Below, one piece after another: positions 16,331 through 24,817 of a DNA stretch of 64,000 bases. The number at the start of each line of letters is the position of its first letter. Position 1 is the first letter of the stretch. The notes beneath the pieces were generated by a model. That model worked only from the letters and a program-made list of their open reading frames with translations, was not told where the DNA came from and did no database searches. The position numbers and the translations under genes were made by a program. Source of the DNA: Streptomyces vietnamensis (GTDB lineage Bacteria; Actinomycetota; Actinomycetes; Streptomycetales; Streptomycetaceae); the NCBI RefSeq assembly GCF_000830005.1, contig NZ_CP010407.1, positions 5,522,001 through 5,586,000 on the forward strand, written 5' to 3'.

Positions 16331-18024
16331 CCCCGCTTGTCGAAGTCCGGGACCTCAGCGTCGAGTTCGAGCGGGAGGCCGGGGCCGTGCGGGCCGTCGA
16401 CGGGCTCTCCTTCACCCTCGGCGAGGGCCGGGCGCTCGCCCTCGTCGGCGAGTCCGGCAGCGGCAAGTCCACCGTCGCCGGCGCCCTCCTCGGCCTCCAC
16501 CGGGGCACCGGCGCGCGGGTCGGCGGCACCGTGCGGGTCGACGGCATCGACGTCGGCACCGCCGGCCCCGCCGAACTGCGGCGGCTGCGCGGCGGGGTCG
16601 CCGCGATGGTCTTCCAGGACCCGCTGTCGGCCCTGGATCCGTACTACTCCGTCGGCGACCAGATCGCGGAGGTGTATCGGATCCATCGTCCTGGATCCGA
16701 TATCCAGCAGCCTGGATCCAAGATCCATAAGCCTGGATCCTGGATCCATCGTCCTGGATCCAAGAAGGCCGCCCGCGCCCGCGCGATCGAGGTCCTCGAC
16801 CGGGTCGGCATCCCCGACGCCGCCCGCCGCTCCCGGTCCCGCCCGCACGAGTTCAGCGGCGGCATGCGGCAGCGGGCCCTCCTCGCGATGGCCCTCGCCT
16901 GCGAGCCGAAGCTCATCGTCGCCGACGAACCCACCACCGCCCTCGACGTCACCGTGCAGGCCCAGATCCTCGACCTGCTGCACGAACTGCGGCGCGAGAC
17001 CGGCACCGCGCTGCTCCTCGTCACCCACGACGTCGGCGTGGCCGCCGAGAGCGTCGACGAGGTGCTCGTCATGCGCGACGGGCGCGAGGTCGAGCGCGGC
17101 CCCGTCGCCGGGGTGCTCGGCGCGCCCTCGGCGCCGTACACCCGCACGCTGCTCTCCGCCGTGCCCCGGCTCGACGGGCCGGCCCGGACCCCCGCCGCCC
17201 GGCCGGGCGAGGTGCTCCTCGAAGCCGTCGACCTGCGGCGGGAGTTCGGCCGGGGCAAGGCCGCCGTGACCGCCGTCGACGGGGTCTCCCTCACCGTCCG
17301 CGCCGGCGAGACCCTCGGCGTCGTCGGGGAGTCCGGCAGCGGCAAGACCACCCTCGGCCGGATGCTCGTACGGCTCCTCGACCCGACCGGCGGCGAACTC
17401 CGGTACGGGGGCGAGGAGATCGGCACCCTGCCGGAGCGGGAGCTGCGCCCGTACCGCCGCGAGCTCCAGATGGTCTTCCAGGACCCGGTCTCCTCCCTCA
17501 ACCCGCGCCGCTCCGTCGGCGAGTCGATCGCCGACCCGCTGCGCGTGGCGGGGGAGCGGGACGAGACCTGGATCCGGGACCGGGTGCGGGAACTGCTCGA
17601 CCGGGTGGGGCTCGACCCCGACCGGTACGAGGCCTATCCGCACGAGTTCAGCGGCGGCCAGCGCCAGCGCGTCGGCATCGCCCGCGCCCTCGCCGCCGAA
17701 CCCCGGCTGATCGTCTGCGACGAACCCGTCTCCGCGCTCGACGTCACCACCCAGGCCCAGGTGACCGCGCTGCTCGCCGAGCTCCAGGCCGAACTCGGCC
17801 TCGGGCTCGTCTTCATCGCCCACGACCTCGCGGTCGTCCGCCAGGTCAGCGACCGGGTCGCCGTCATGCGCGGGGGCCGGATCGTCGAGCAGGGCTCGGT
17901 CGGCGAGGTGTACGGGGCGCCCCAGGACCCGTACACCCGGCAGCTGCTCGCCGCCGTCCCCTCGCTCGACCCGGTGCTCGCGGCGGAGCGCCGGGAACGA
18001 CGCCAGGAGCTGGCCGTCGCCTGA
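16327..18024 (+). CDS. Fused peptide ABC transporter ATPase (DppD-DppF type)
   Basis: A 565-residue protein with two complete nucleotide-binding domains, equivalent to DppD plus DppF in one chain. Domain 1: Walker [11 protein letters not shown]-loop [12 protein letters not shown], signature FSGGMRQR, Walker B LIVADEP. Domain 2: [36 protein letters not shown], and the H-loop in IAHDLAVV. Domain 1 carries an in-frame insertion of four 7-residue repeats (residues 119-146) between the Q-loop and signature. The GTG start overlaps the previous stop. It powers peptide import with the two upstream permeases. A terminator at 18099 ends the operon. Confidence 0.9.
   Translation: MTPLVEVRDLSVEFEREAGAVRAVDGLSFTLGEGRALALVGESGSGKSTVAGALLGLHRGTGARVGGTVRVDGIDVGTAGPAELRRLRGGVAAMVFQDPLSALDPYYSVGDQIAEVYRIHRPGSDIQQPGSKIHKPGSWIHRPGSKKAARARAIEVLDRVGIPDAARRSRSRPHEFSGGMRQRALLAMALACEPKLIVADEPTTALDVTVQAQILDLLHELRRETGTALLLVTHDVGVAAESVDEVLVMRDGREVERGPVAGVLGAPSAPYTRTLLSAVPRLDGPARTPAARPGEVLLEAVDLRREFGRGKAAVTAVDGVSLTVRAGETLGVVGESGSGKTTLGRMLVRLLDPTGGELRYGGEEIGTLPERELRPYRRELQMVFQDPVSSLNPRRSVGESIADPLRVAGERDETWIRDRVRELLDRVGLDPDRYEAYPHEFSGGQRQRVGIARALAAEPRLIVCDEPVSALDVTTQAQVTALLAELQAELGLGLVFIAHDLAVVRQVSDRVAVMRGGRIVEQGSVGEVYGAPQDPYTRQLLAAVPSLDPVLAAERRERRQELAVA
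16681..16764 (+). repeat. Four 21-bp tandem repeats inside the ABC ATPase
   Basis: Four contiguous 21-bp units begin ATCCA or ATCCG-adjacent and contain CCTGGATCC; they encode [21 protein letters not shown] and IHRPGSK. The tract is lower in GC and rich in GGATCC, unlike its surroundings, and keeps the reading frame. Confidence 0.92.
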
Positions 18025-18098
18025 CCCTCCGTGACCGTTCCGCCGCGTACCGCGACAGAACGCGACCGGGGTGGGAAAGTTACGTGCATTCACCCCTT

Positions 18099-18136
18099 CC
18101 GGTGGTGCGACGGACAACCGTCCGTCGCACCACCGG
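18099..18136 (+). terminator. Terminator of the peptide-transporter operon
   Basis: A perfect 17-bp stem (18099-18115 with 18120-18136) with an AACC loop lies 75 bp after the ATPase stop codon. It separates the operon from the glycosyltransferase gene. Confidence 0.75.
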
Positions 18137-18214
18137 TGTCTCCGCTTACGTTCTTCCCGCTGTGAGTCACCGGGCCGACGGTGACCGGCGTCAAGGGAGA
18201 TCGGGGGTGCGCGC

Positions 18215-19906
18215 GTGCGGATCGGACTGCTCACGGAGGGTGGCTACCCGTACGCCACCGGTGAGTCCGGACGCTGGTGCGAGCGGCTCGTACGCGGGCT
18301 CGGACAGCACCAGTTCGACCTCTACGCCCTCGGCGGGACCGGCACCCCGCTGCCCCTGCCGCCGAACGCCCGCGTCGCGCGCGCCACTCGCGGCGCTCGC
18401 GGCGGCGACCTCGGCGGCCCGGACACGGCCCCGGCCCCGGCCGCGAAGGGCCTCGCCGAGCACCGCGCCTCCCGCCGGGCCTACGGACGCCACGAGCGGC
18501 GCCGCTTCACCGAGGCCTACCACCGGCTCGCCACCGGACTCTGCGCCGAGGACGACGCGACCTCCTCCGCCGGCGGACTCCGTGCCGAGGAGGGCTCGAC
18601 CTCCTTCGCCGAAGGGCTCTACGCCCTCGCCGAACTCGCCCGCGAACGCGGCGGACTGCCCGGCGCACTCCGCTCCGACGACGCCGTCCGCGCCCTGGAG
18701 TCCGCCTGCCGCGCGCCCGGCGCACGCCGGGGCGCGGCCGCCGCCGGACTCCCCGACCACCTCGCCTTCGCCGAGCACCTGGAGCGGGCCCTGCGCCCCC
18801 TCTCCCTCGACTGGTACGAGGAGGACGCGCTCGGCGCCGCCGACCTCTGCCACGCCGCCGCCGGAGGCGTCACCGCCCTCCCCGGGCTGTTGGCCAAACG
18901 CTTCTTCGGCACCCCGCTGCTCGTCACCGAGTACGGCGTACCGCTGCGCGCCCACTACCTCTCGGCGGCCGGCGCCGACCGCTCCGCCCCCCTCCGCGCC
19001 CTGCTCGCCGCCCTCCACGGCCGGCTCGTCGGCGAGATCTACCGGCAGGCCGCCCTCCTCACCCCCGGCAACGCCCACGCCCGCCGCTGGCAGGAGAAGT
19101 GCGGCGCCGACCGGGCCCGCATCCGCACCGTCCACCCCGGCATGGCCGCCGAGCGCTTCGCCGAGGTCGGCGAGGACGAGGAGAGCGGCGACCCCGCCAC
19201 CCTCGTCTGGGTCGGCCGCGTCGAACCCGCCAAGGACCTCATCGGCCTCCTCCACGCCTTCGCCGAGATCCGGGCCCGGCAGCCCGACGCCCGGCTGCGG
19301 ATCGTCGCCGTGCCCGACCGCGAACCCGGCGCCTGCACCTACCTCACGTACTGCAAGGGGGTCGCCGCCCAGCTCTTCCCCGACGAGGCCGCCGGGGCGC
19401 ACGCCGTCGGCGAGAACCCCGTCACCTTCGAGGAGCTCGGCGGCCCCGAGGCGCCCACCCTGGAGGACACGTACGCCTCCGGTGCGCTCGTCGTCATGTC
19501 CAGCCTCGTCGAGGGCTTCCCCGCCAGCCTCGTCGAGGCGATGTTCTGCGCACGGGCCACCGTCTCCACCGACGTCGGCGCCGTCGTCGAGATCATCGGC
19601 GGCACCGGCCTCGTCGTCCCCCCGCGCAACCCCCGGGCGCTCGCCGACGCGTGCCTCGCGCTGCTCCGCGACCCCGACCGCCGCCACCGGCTCGGCGCCG
19701 CGGCCCGCGCCCGCGCGCTGGAACTCTTCACGGTCGACCAGAACCTCGCCGCGTTCCGCGGCATCTACCTCGAACTCCTCTCCCACGCGCCGGTGCGCCA
19801 CCGCCCCGGGGACGGCGTCCCCTTCGCCCACCCCGCCGAGGCCCATGTGCCGGGCAGCTGGGCGCACAAGGCCGTGACCGCGGGGACAGGAGCCCCCGAT
19901 GCCTGA
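18215..19906 (+). CDS. pelF: GT4 glycosyltransferase, PelF/DUF3492 type
   Basis: A 563-residue cytosolic glycosyltransferase with a GT-B fold. The N-terminus RIGLLTEGGYPYATGESGRW is the DUF3492 signature of the PelF family. The C-terminal half has VGRVEPAKDL and the E-x7-E donor-site motif in EGFPASLVEAM. In Pseudomonas, PelF uses UDP-sugars to make the Pel polysaccharide; in this organism the product is unknown. The 5' boundary is the GTG at 18215, right after a GTGCGCGC stretch. It is followed by a membrane protein, an epimerase and a spherulin-4-like protein in the same direction with small gaps or overlaps. Confidence 0.85.
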   Translation: MRIGLLTEGGYPYATGESGRWCERLVRGLGQHQFDLYALGGTGTPLPLPPNARVARATRGARGGDLGGPDTAPAPAAKGLAEHRASRRAYGRHERRRFTEAYHRLATGLCAEDDATSSAGGLRAEEGSTSFAEGLYALAELARERGGLPGALRSDDAVRALESACRAPGARRGAAAAGLPDHLAFAEHLERALRPLSLDWYEEDALGAADLCHAAAGGVTALPGLLAKRFFGTPLLVTEYGVPLRAHYLSAAGADRSAPLRALLAALHGRLVGEIYRQAALLTPGNAHARRWQEKCGADRARIRTVHPGMAAERFAEVGEDEESGDPATLVWVGRVEPAKDLIGLLHAFAEIRARQPDARLRIVAVPDREPGACTYLTYCKGVAAQLFPDEAAGAHAVGENPVTFEELGGPEAPTLEDTYASGALVVMSSLVEGFPASLVEAMFCARATVSTDVGAVVEIIGGTGLVVPPRNPRALADACLALLRDPDRRHRLGAAARARALELFTVDQNLAAFRGIYLELLSHAPVRHRPGDGVPFAHPAEAHVPGSWAHKAVTAGTGAPDA

Positions 19907-19919
19907 AGGAGGCACCCCC

Positions 19920-21644
19920 ATGCGCGGCTCCGCCGCCCCGACGAGCCCCGGAGCCTGGGACGCCCGCTCCGAAGCCCTCCTCGGCACCCCCGCCCTGACG
20001 GCGGCCGGCACGCTCGACCTGCGCGCGCCCGCCACCGAGGACACCGTCGACGCCGCGCCCTCCGGGATAGCCCCGGCCCCGGGGGAGGCCACGCTCCCCT
20101 GCCCGGGCACGGCCTGGCCCCCGCATCCGACCCCGGACCCGACGGCCCCGCACTCGACGCCGGAGCACGCGGACGCGTCGGACCCGCGCCAAGCACCGGA
20201 CCCGGCGGGCCCGGCGGTCCCGAGCCCGGCACCGGACGCGGACCGCGTTGCGCCCCGGTCGATTCCGGCCGGGGAAGCGGGCCCGGGCCCGGCAGAGCCG
20301 CACCCGGCGGCGGGCCCGGCCGGGAAGGCCGCCCCCGGCCCGGTGCCGGACCCGGACCCGGCGGACGGAGTCCACAGTCGGCCCGCCACGGGCGGCACCC
20401 CGCACACGCCGGCACCGGCAGGGCCAGGCGCGTACGGCGCGTCGGAAGCGACTGCGGCAGTGCTCCCGGAGCCCGGCCCCGACCGGCGGCCCGTGGGCCT
20501 GCCCGCCGACCGCCCCGCAGTCCCGGCGGGGGTGCCGGAGGCCGCCGCGCGCCCGGAGGGACGAGCCCCCGCGGCCCCGGCGCCCGGCCCCGCGCCTGCG
20601 GCCGCGCGCCCCCGCCGCGGGAACGCCGACCCCGTGAAGGTGCTCCTGCACCGGCACCGCGAGCTCTGCGAGCGGGCCGTCGACCCGTTGGAGATCGCCG
20701 CGGGCCTCGAAGCGCAGGGATTCACCGACCGGACCGCCGCGCGGTTCCGCCACCGGGACGTGTTCTCGCTCGCCGAGGAGCTGTACGCGCGCGTGCCGCG
20801 CGGCCAGGAGAAGCCCGCGCCCGTCGCGGAACCCGAGCCGGCCCGCGCGCCCTGGGCGCTCGCCGCGCTCGCCCCCGGCGGGGTCGCCGGGCTCGCGGGC
20901 CTCGGGCTCACCTTCAGCTACGGGCCCGTACGGCTCGCCGTCGGGGCCGCCGGGGCCCTCGCCCTCGGCGGGGCACTGTTCCTCGCCGTCCGCCGGGGAC
21001 CCTTCCGCGCCCCCGACGGGGGGACCGTCCCCGCCGCCCGGCTCTGGACCCTCTGGCTCCTGGCGTACGCGGTCGGCGGCGACGGACTCCTGGAGGAGGT
21101 CCTCGGCGGCGGCCCCGACGGGCCCTGGGAGCTCACCCCCGCCCCCCTCCTGGGCCTCGCCCTCGCCGTCGCCCCCGCCGCCTGGGGCGCCCACCTCTTC
21201 GCCCGCCGGGCCCGCCGCCGGATCGCCGACAGCCGCGGCCTCGCCGACTTCGCCGCCGCCACCCGGCCGCTGCTCCTCGGCACCGTGACCCTCCAACTCC
21301 TCGCCCTCACCGCCCTGCTCGCCCTCACCGGGTTCAGCCCCGGCGCCCTCGCCCTCGGCGCGCTCCTGCTGCTCGCCCGGCTCCTCACCGTCCACGGCCA
21401 CCCCGAGACGGCCGCCGCCGCCCTCGCCGCCGCCTGCGCCGCCGAGGCCCTCGCCCCCGCGAGCGTCCTCGCCGCCCGCGTCCCCGTCCCCGGCTTCGAC
21501 GCGCTCGCCACCCCGGTGCGCGCCCTCGTCGAGGCCTGGGGCCCCGGGGCCGTACCCACCCTCGTCTGCGGCGCCGCCGCGCTCGGCCTGCTGGCCCACG
21601 CGACCGCCGCCCTCACCCGGGCATCGGCCCACGCCGCCCCGTGA
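19920..21644 (+). CDS. Multi-pass membrane protein with disordered N-terminus
   Basis: A 574-residue protein. The first 230 residues are a proline/alanine-rich disordered region. About 60 residues of helical, charged sequence follow (HRHRELCERAVDPLEIAAGL) and then roughly eight to ten hydrophobic segments to the C-terminus. AAGGAGG lies 7 nt before the chosen ATG at 19920, and the next in-frame ATG upstream (19899) overlaps the pelF stop. I do not recognise a named family. By position between a PelF-type enzyme and an epimerase it could be a polymer-export or scaffold component, comparable in place to PelG, but no PelG similarity is visible. Confidence 0.75.
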   Translation: MRGSAAPTSPGAWDARSEALLGTPALTAAGTLDLRAPATEDTVDAAPSGIAPAPGEATLPCPGTAWPPHPTPDPTAPHSTPEHADASDPRQAPDPAGPAVPSPAPDADRVAPRSIPAGEAGPGPAEPHPAAGPAGKAAPGPVPDPDPADGVHSRPATGGTPHTPAPAGPGAYGASEATAAVLPEPGPDRRPVGLPADRPAVPAGVPEAAARPEGRAPAAPAPGPAPAAARPRRGNADPVKVLLHRHRELCERAVDPLEIAAGLEAQGFTDRTAARFRHRDVFSLAEELYARVPRGQEKPAPVAEPEPARAPWALAALAPGGVAGLAGLGLTFSYGPVRLAVGAAGALALGGALFLAVRRGPFRAPDGGTVPAARLWTLWLLAYAVGGDGLLEEVLGGGPDGPWELTPAPLLGLALAVAPAAWGAHLFARRARRRIADSRGLADFAAATRPLLLGTVTLQLLALTALLALTGFSPGALALGALLLLARLLTVHGHPETAAAALAAACAAEALAPASVLAARVPVPGFDALATPVRALVEAWGPGAVPTLVCGAAALGLLAHATAALTRASAHAAP

Positions 21645-21723
21645 ACCCCCTGCTCACCCGCGGAGCCGACGCCGCGGGCGTGCCCCGTCACCTCTCTCAT
21701 CACCCGCAAGGAGACCGAAGACC

Positions 21724-21777
21724 ATGACCCCTCGAACCCAAGGACCGGCCGGTCGGCACACAGGGGCCGCACGATGA
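21724..21777 (+). CDS. 17-residue ORF coupled to the epimerase gene
   Basis: A tiny ORF (MTPRTQGPAGRHTGAAR) with AAGGAG about 9 nt upstream ends in ATGA shared with the epimerase start. It probably serves translational coupling rather than making a functional protein. The evidence is the ribosome-binding site and the overlap only. Confidence 0.35.
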   Translation: MTPRTQGPAGRHTGAAR

Positions 21778-22745
21778 GGGTGCTACTGCTCGGAGCCAAC
21801 GGCTTCATCGGACGCTTCGTCGCCGACCGGCTGCTCGCCGACCCGGCCGTCCACCTCACCGCGCTCGGCCGGGGCGACGACGCCGACGTGCGCTTCGACC
21901 TCGCCTCCGGCAGCCCCGGCGCGCTCACCCGCTTCCTGGACGCCGTCCACCCCGGGGTCGTCGTCAACTGCGCCGGAGCCACCCGCGGCGGCGCCCGCGA
22001 CCTGACCCGGCACAACACCGTCGCCGTCGCCACCGTCTGCGAGGCCCTGCGCCGCAGCGGCTGCGGGGCCCGGCTCGTCCAGGTCGGCTGCGCCTCCGAG
22101 TACGGGCCGAGCCAGCCCGGCTCCTCCACGGCCGAGGACGCGATCCCGCGCCCCGGCGGCCCGTACGGCGTGTCCAAGCTCGCCGCGACCGAACTCGTCC
22201 TCGGCTCCGGGCTCGACGCCGTCGTCCTGCGGGTCTTCTCCCCGGTCGGGCCCGGCACGCCCGCCGGCTCCCCGCTCGGCCGCCTCGCCGAGGCGATGCG
22301 CCGCGCGATGCAGGCCGGGGACGGCGAGCTCAAGCTCAGCGGCCTCGGCGTGCAGCGGGACTTCGTCGACGTACGGGACGTGGCGCGGGCCGTCCACGCC
22401 GCCTCCCTCTCCGCCGCCCAGGGCGTCGTCAACATCGGCACCGGCCGGGCCGTCCGGCTCCGGGACGCCGCCGCCGTCCTCGCCCGGGTCGCGGGCTACG
22501 CCGGCAACCTGCACGAGCTGGACGCCCCGCACGGCATCCCGCAGCGCCCGATGATCGGCGCCCCCCGCACCGAGGGGACCATCGCCGAGCAGCTGGCCTC
22601 CGCCCCGTACCCGTACCCCGACGGCTGCGGACCCTGGCAGCAGGCCGACGTCCGCACCGCCCGCGACCGGCTCGGCTGGCGGCCCCGGATCAACCTGGAG
22701 GAGTCCCTCGCCGACATCTGGATGGAGGCGGCGTGTCGCATCTGA
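21774..22745 (+). CDS. NAD-dependent sugar-nucleotide epimerase/dehydratase
   Basis: A 323-residue extended short-chain dehydrogenase. Nucleotide binding: LLGANGFIGRFVADRLL with GxxGxxG. The active site has YGPSQPGSS followed by YGVSKLAATE (YxxxK), and the C-terminal part has the DFVDVRDVARAV motif common to GalE/RmlB-type enzymes. The substrate is likely a UDP- or dTDP-sugar. In a Pel-like locus it could provide the GalNAc-type precursor by 4-epimerisation; this is inferred from neighbours. It overlaps the spherulin-like gene by 13 bp. Confidence 0.85.
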   Translation: MRVLLLGANGFIGRFVADRLLADPAVHLTALGRGDDADVRFDLASGSPGALTRFLDAVHPGVVVNCAGATRGGARDLTRHNTVAVATVCEALRRSGCGARLVQVGCASEYGPSQPGSSTAEDAIPRPGGPYGVSKLAATELVLGSGLDAVVLRVFSPVGPGTPAGSPLGRLAEAMRRAMQAGDGELKLSGLGVQRDFVDVRDVARAVHAASLSAAQGVVNIGTGRAVRLRDAAAVLARVAGYAGNLHELDAPHGIPQRPMIGAPRTEGTIAEQLASAPYPYPDGCGPWQQADVRTARDRLGWRPRINLEESLADIWMEAACRI

Positions 22746-23479
22746 CGACGACCACGGCCACCGGGGCCGTCCAGGCGCTCGGCTTCGGCGTCCCCGGCTA
22801 CGCCCATCCGCTGCTCGCCCCCGTCGAGTGGGGCGAGCTCACCCGCCCCGGCACCCCGCTGCACTGGGCGGTGCTCAATGTGGCGGAGGGCCCGGGGACC
22901 CGTCCGGACCCGCACTGTCTGGAGGCGGCGGGGAGGCTACGCAACGCCGGGGTCAAGGTGCTCGGGCACCTGGACCTGGCGTACGGTTCCCGGCCCTTCG
23001 GGGAGCTCGTCTCGGACGCCCACCGCTTCCTCGACTGGTACAAGGTCGGCGGTTTCTACCTGGACCGGGCCCCCGCCGACCGGGCGGACCTGGCCGGGAC
23101 GCGGCGGCTCACCGCCACCCTGGAGGCCGTGCTCGGCGGCGAGGCCCACCTCGTCCTCGGCCACGGCACCCACCCCCACCCGGGGTACGCCGAGACCGCC
23201 GACCAGCTGGTGACCTTCGCCGGCTCCTGGGTGGACTACCGCTGGTCGCAGGTGGCGGAGTGGACCGCCGAGTACACGGAGGCCAAGTTCGTCCACCTCG
23301 TCCACGGCGTCCCGCGCACCCACCTCGACGAGGCCCTGCGGATCGCGCGCTGGCAGGGGGCGGGGACGATCTTCTTCACCGACCGCGTCGGCCGTCCGGG
23401 ACAAAGCGACCAATTCCATACCCTGCCCGGCTACTGGGACGAAATCGTCTCGCGGATTGGACCGGGTGTCTCGGAATGA
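22733..23479 (+). CDS. Spherulin-4 (GH135-like) family protein
   Basis: A 248-residue TIM-barrel-like protein of the spherulation-specific family 4, which includes the fungal polysaccharide hydrolase Sph3 (GH135). Recognisable segments are ALGFGVPGYAHPLL, HWAVLNVAEGPGTRPDPH, VLGHLDLAYGSRPF and GGFYLDRAP. The fungal enzymes have a D-E pair at the last site, whereas here it is D-R, so activity may be altered or the pair may be supplied elsewhere. No signal peptide is visible, which is odd for a polysaccharide hydrolase. The GTG start overlaps the epimerase gene and implies co-translation. Confidence 0.78.
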   Translation: MSHLTTTTATGAVQALGFGVPGYAHPLLAPVEWGELTRPGTPLHWAVLNVAEGPGTRPDPHCLEAAGRLRNAGVKVLGHLDLAYGSRPFGELVSDAHRFLDWYKVGGFYLDRAPADRADLAGTRRLTATLEAVLGGEAHLVLGHGTHPHPGYAETADQLVTFAGSWVDYRWSQVAEWTAEYTEAKFVHLVHGVPRTHLDEALRIARWQGAGTIFFTDRVGRPGQSDQFHTLPGYWDEIVSRIGPGVSE

Positions 23480-23542
23480 GAAGGGGCGTGGCAGTGTTAC
23501 GGGGAGAACAACCGTACTGACATACCGACCACCGGAGTCCCC

Positions 23543-24721
23543 GTGTCGCTGCCACCCCTGGTCGAGCCGGCTGCCGAGCTCACCGTAGACGAGGTCCGCA
23601 GGTACTCCCGCCACCTGATCATCCCGGACGTCGGGATGGACGGGCAGAAGCGGCTGAAGAACGCCAAGGTGCTGTGTGTGGGCGCCGGCGGCCTCGGTTC
23701 CCCGGCCCTGATGTACCTGGCCGCCGCCGGCGTGGGCACGCTCGGCATCGTGGAGTTCGACGAGGTCGACGAGTCGAACCTCCAGCGCCAGATCATCCAC
23801 AGCCAGGCCGACATCGGCCGCTCCAAGGCGGAGTCCGCGAAGGACTCGGTCCTCGGCATCAACCCGTACGTGAACGTGATCCTTCACGAGGAGCGGCTCG
23901 AGGCCGACAACGTGATGGACATCTTCAGCCAGTACGACCTGATCGTCGACGGCACCGACAACTTCGCCACCCGTTACCTGGTGAACGACGCCTGCGTGCT
24001 GCTCAACAAGCCGTACGTCTGGGGTTCGATCTACCGCTTCGACGGTCAGGCCTCGGTGTTCTGGTCCGAGTACGGCCCCTGCTACCGCTGCCTCTACCCG
24101 GAGCCCCCGCCGCCGGGCATGGTCCCCTCCTGCGCCGAGGGCGGCGTCCTGGGCGTGCTCTGCGCGTCCATCGGCTCCATCCAGGTCACCGAGGCCATCA
24201 AGGTCCTGGCCGGCGTGGGCGACCCGTTGGTCGGCCGCCTGATGATCTACGACGCCCTGGAGATGCAGTACCGCCAGGTCAAGGTCCGCAAGGACCCCAA
24301 CTGCGCCGTCTGCGGCGAGAACCCGACCGTCACCGAGCTCATCGACTACGAGGCCTTCTGCGGCGTCGTGTCCGAGGAGGCCCAGGAGGCGGCGCTCGGC
24401 TCGACGATCACTCCCAAGCAGCTCAAGGAGTGGATCGACGACGGCGAGAACATCGACATCATCGACGTCCGCGAGGTCAACGAGTACGAGATCGTCTCGA
24501 TCCCGGGCGCGCGTCTGATCCCGAAGAACGAGTTCCTGATGGGCAACGCCCTCCAGGACCTCCCGCAGGACAAGCGGATCGTCCTGCACTGCAAGACGGG
24601 TGTCCGCAGTGCGGAAGTCCTCGCGGTGCTCAAGTCCGCGGGCTTCGCGGACGCGGTCCACGTCGGCGGCGGCGTGATCGGCTGGGTTAACCAGATCGAG
24701 CCCGAGAAGCCGATCTACTGA
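23543..24721 (+). CDS. moeZ: Adenylyltransferase/sulfurtransferase MoeZ
   Basis: A 392-residue two-domain enzyme. The N-terminal ThiF/MoeB domain adenylates sulfur-carrier proteins: CVGAGGLGSPALMYL, the NLQRQI motif, and zinc cysteines CYRC and CAVC. The C-terminal rhodanese domain has the active-site loop HCKTGVRS at about residue 350, where the cysteine carries the persulfide. It activates small carriers such as MoaD, CysO and ThiS for molybdopterin, cysteine or thiamine synthesis; none of these carriers is in the window, but moaE is at 55482. A strong terminator follows. Confidence 0.95.
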   Translation: MSLPPLVEPAAELTVDEVRRYSRHLIIPDVGMDGQKRLKNAKVLCVGAGGLGSPALMYLAAAGVGTLGIVEFDEVDESNLQRQIIHSQADIGRSKAESAKDSVLGINPYVNVILHEERLEADNVMDIFSQYDLIVDGTDNFATRYLVNDACVLLNKPYVWGSIYRFDGQASVFWSEYGPCYRCLYPEPPPPGMVPSCAEGGVLGVLCASIGSIQVTEAIKVLAGVGDPLVGRLMIYDALEMQYRQVKVRKDPNCAVCGENPTVTELIDYEAFCGVVSEEAQEAALGSTITPKQLKEWIDDGENIDIIDVREVNEYEIVSIPGARLIPKNEFLMGNALQDLPQDKRIVLHCKTGVRSAEVLAVLKSAGFADAVHVGGGVIGWVNQIEPEKPIY

Positions 24722-24747
24722 GGCCGGTCCGCTCATACGGTGTGCGG

Positions 24748-24776
24748 AAGGCCCCGGACCTCAGGTCCGGGGCCTT
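24748..24776. terminator. Terminator between moeZ and the peptidase gene
   Basis: AAGGCCCCGGACCT (24748-24761) pairs with AGGTCCGGGGCCTT (24763-24776). A 20-bp direct repeat (CCTTTGCGTACGGCGG-containing) follows at 24777-24817. It serves the convergent moeZ and peptidase genes. Confidence 0.8.
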
Positions 24777-24817
24777 TCCCTTTGCGTACGGCGGCCTTCC
24801 CCTTTGCGTACGGCGGG

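Noticed and set aside
18215..23479. A secondary-metabolite biosynthetic cluster
   Set aside because: There is no polyketide, peptide synthetase, terpene or RiPP core enzyme. The gene set fits exopolysaccharide synthesis better.
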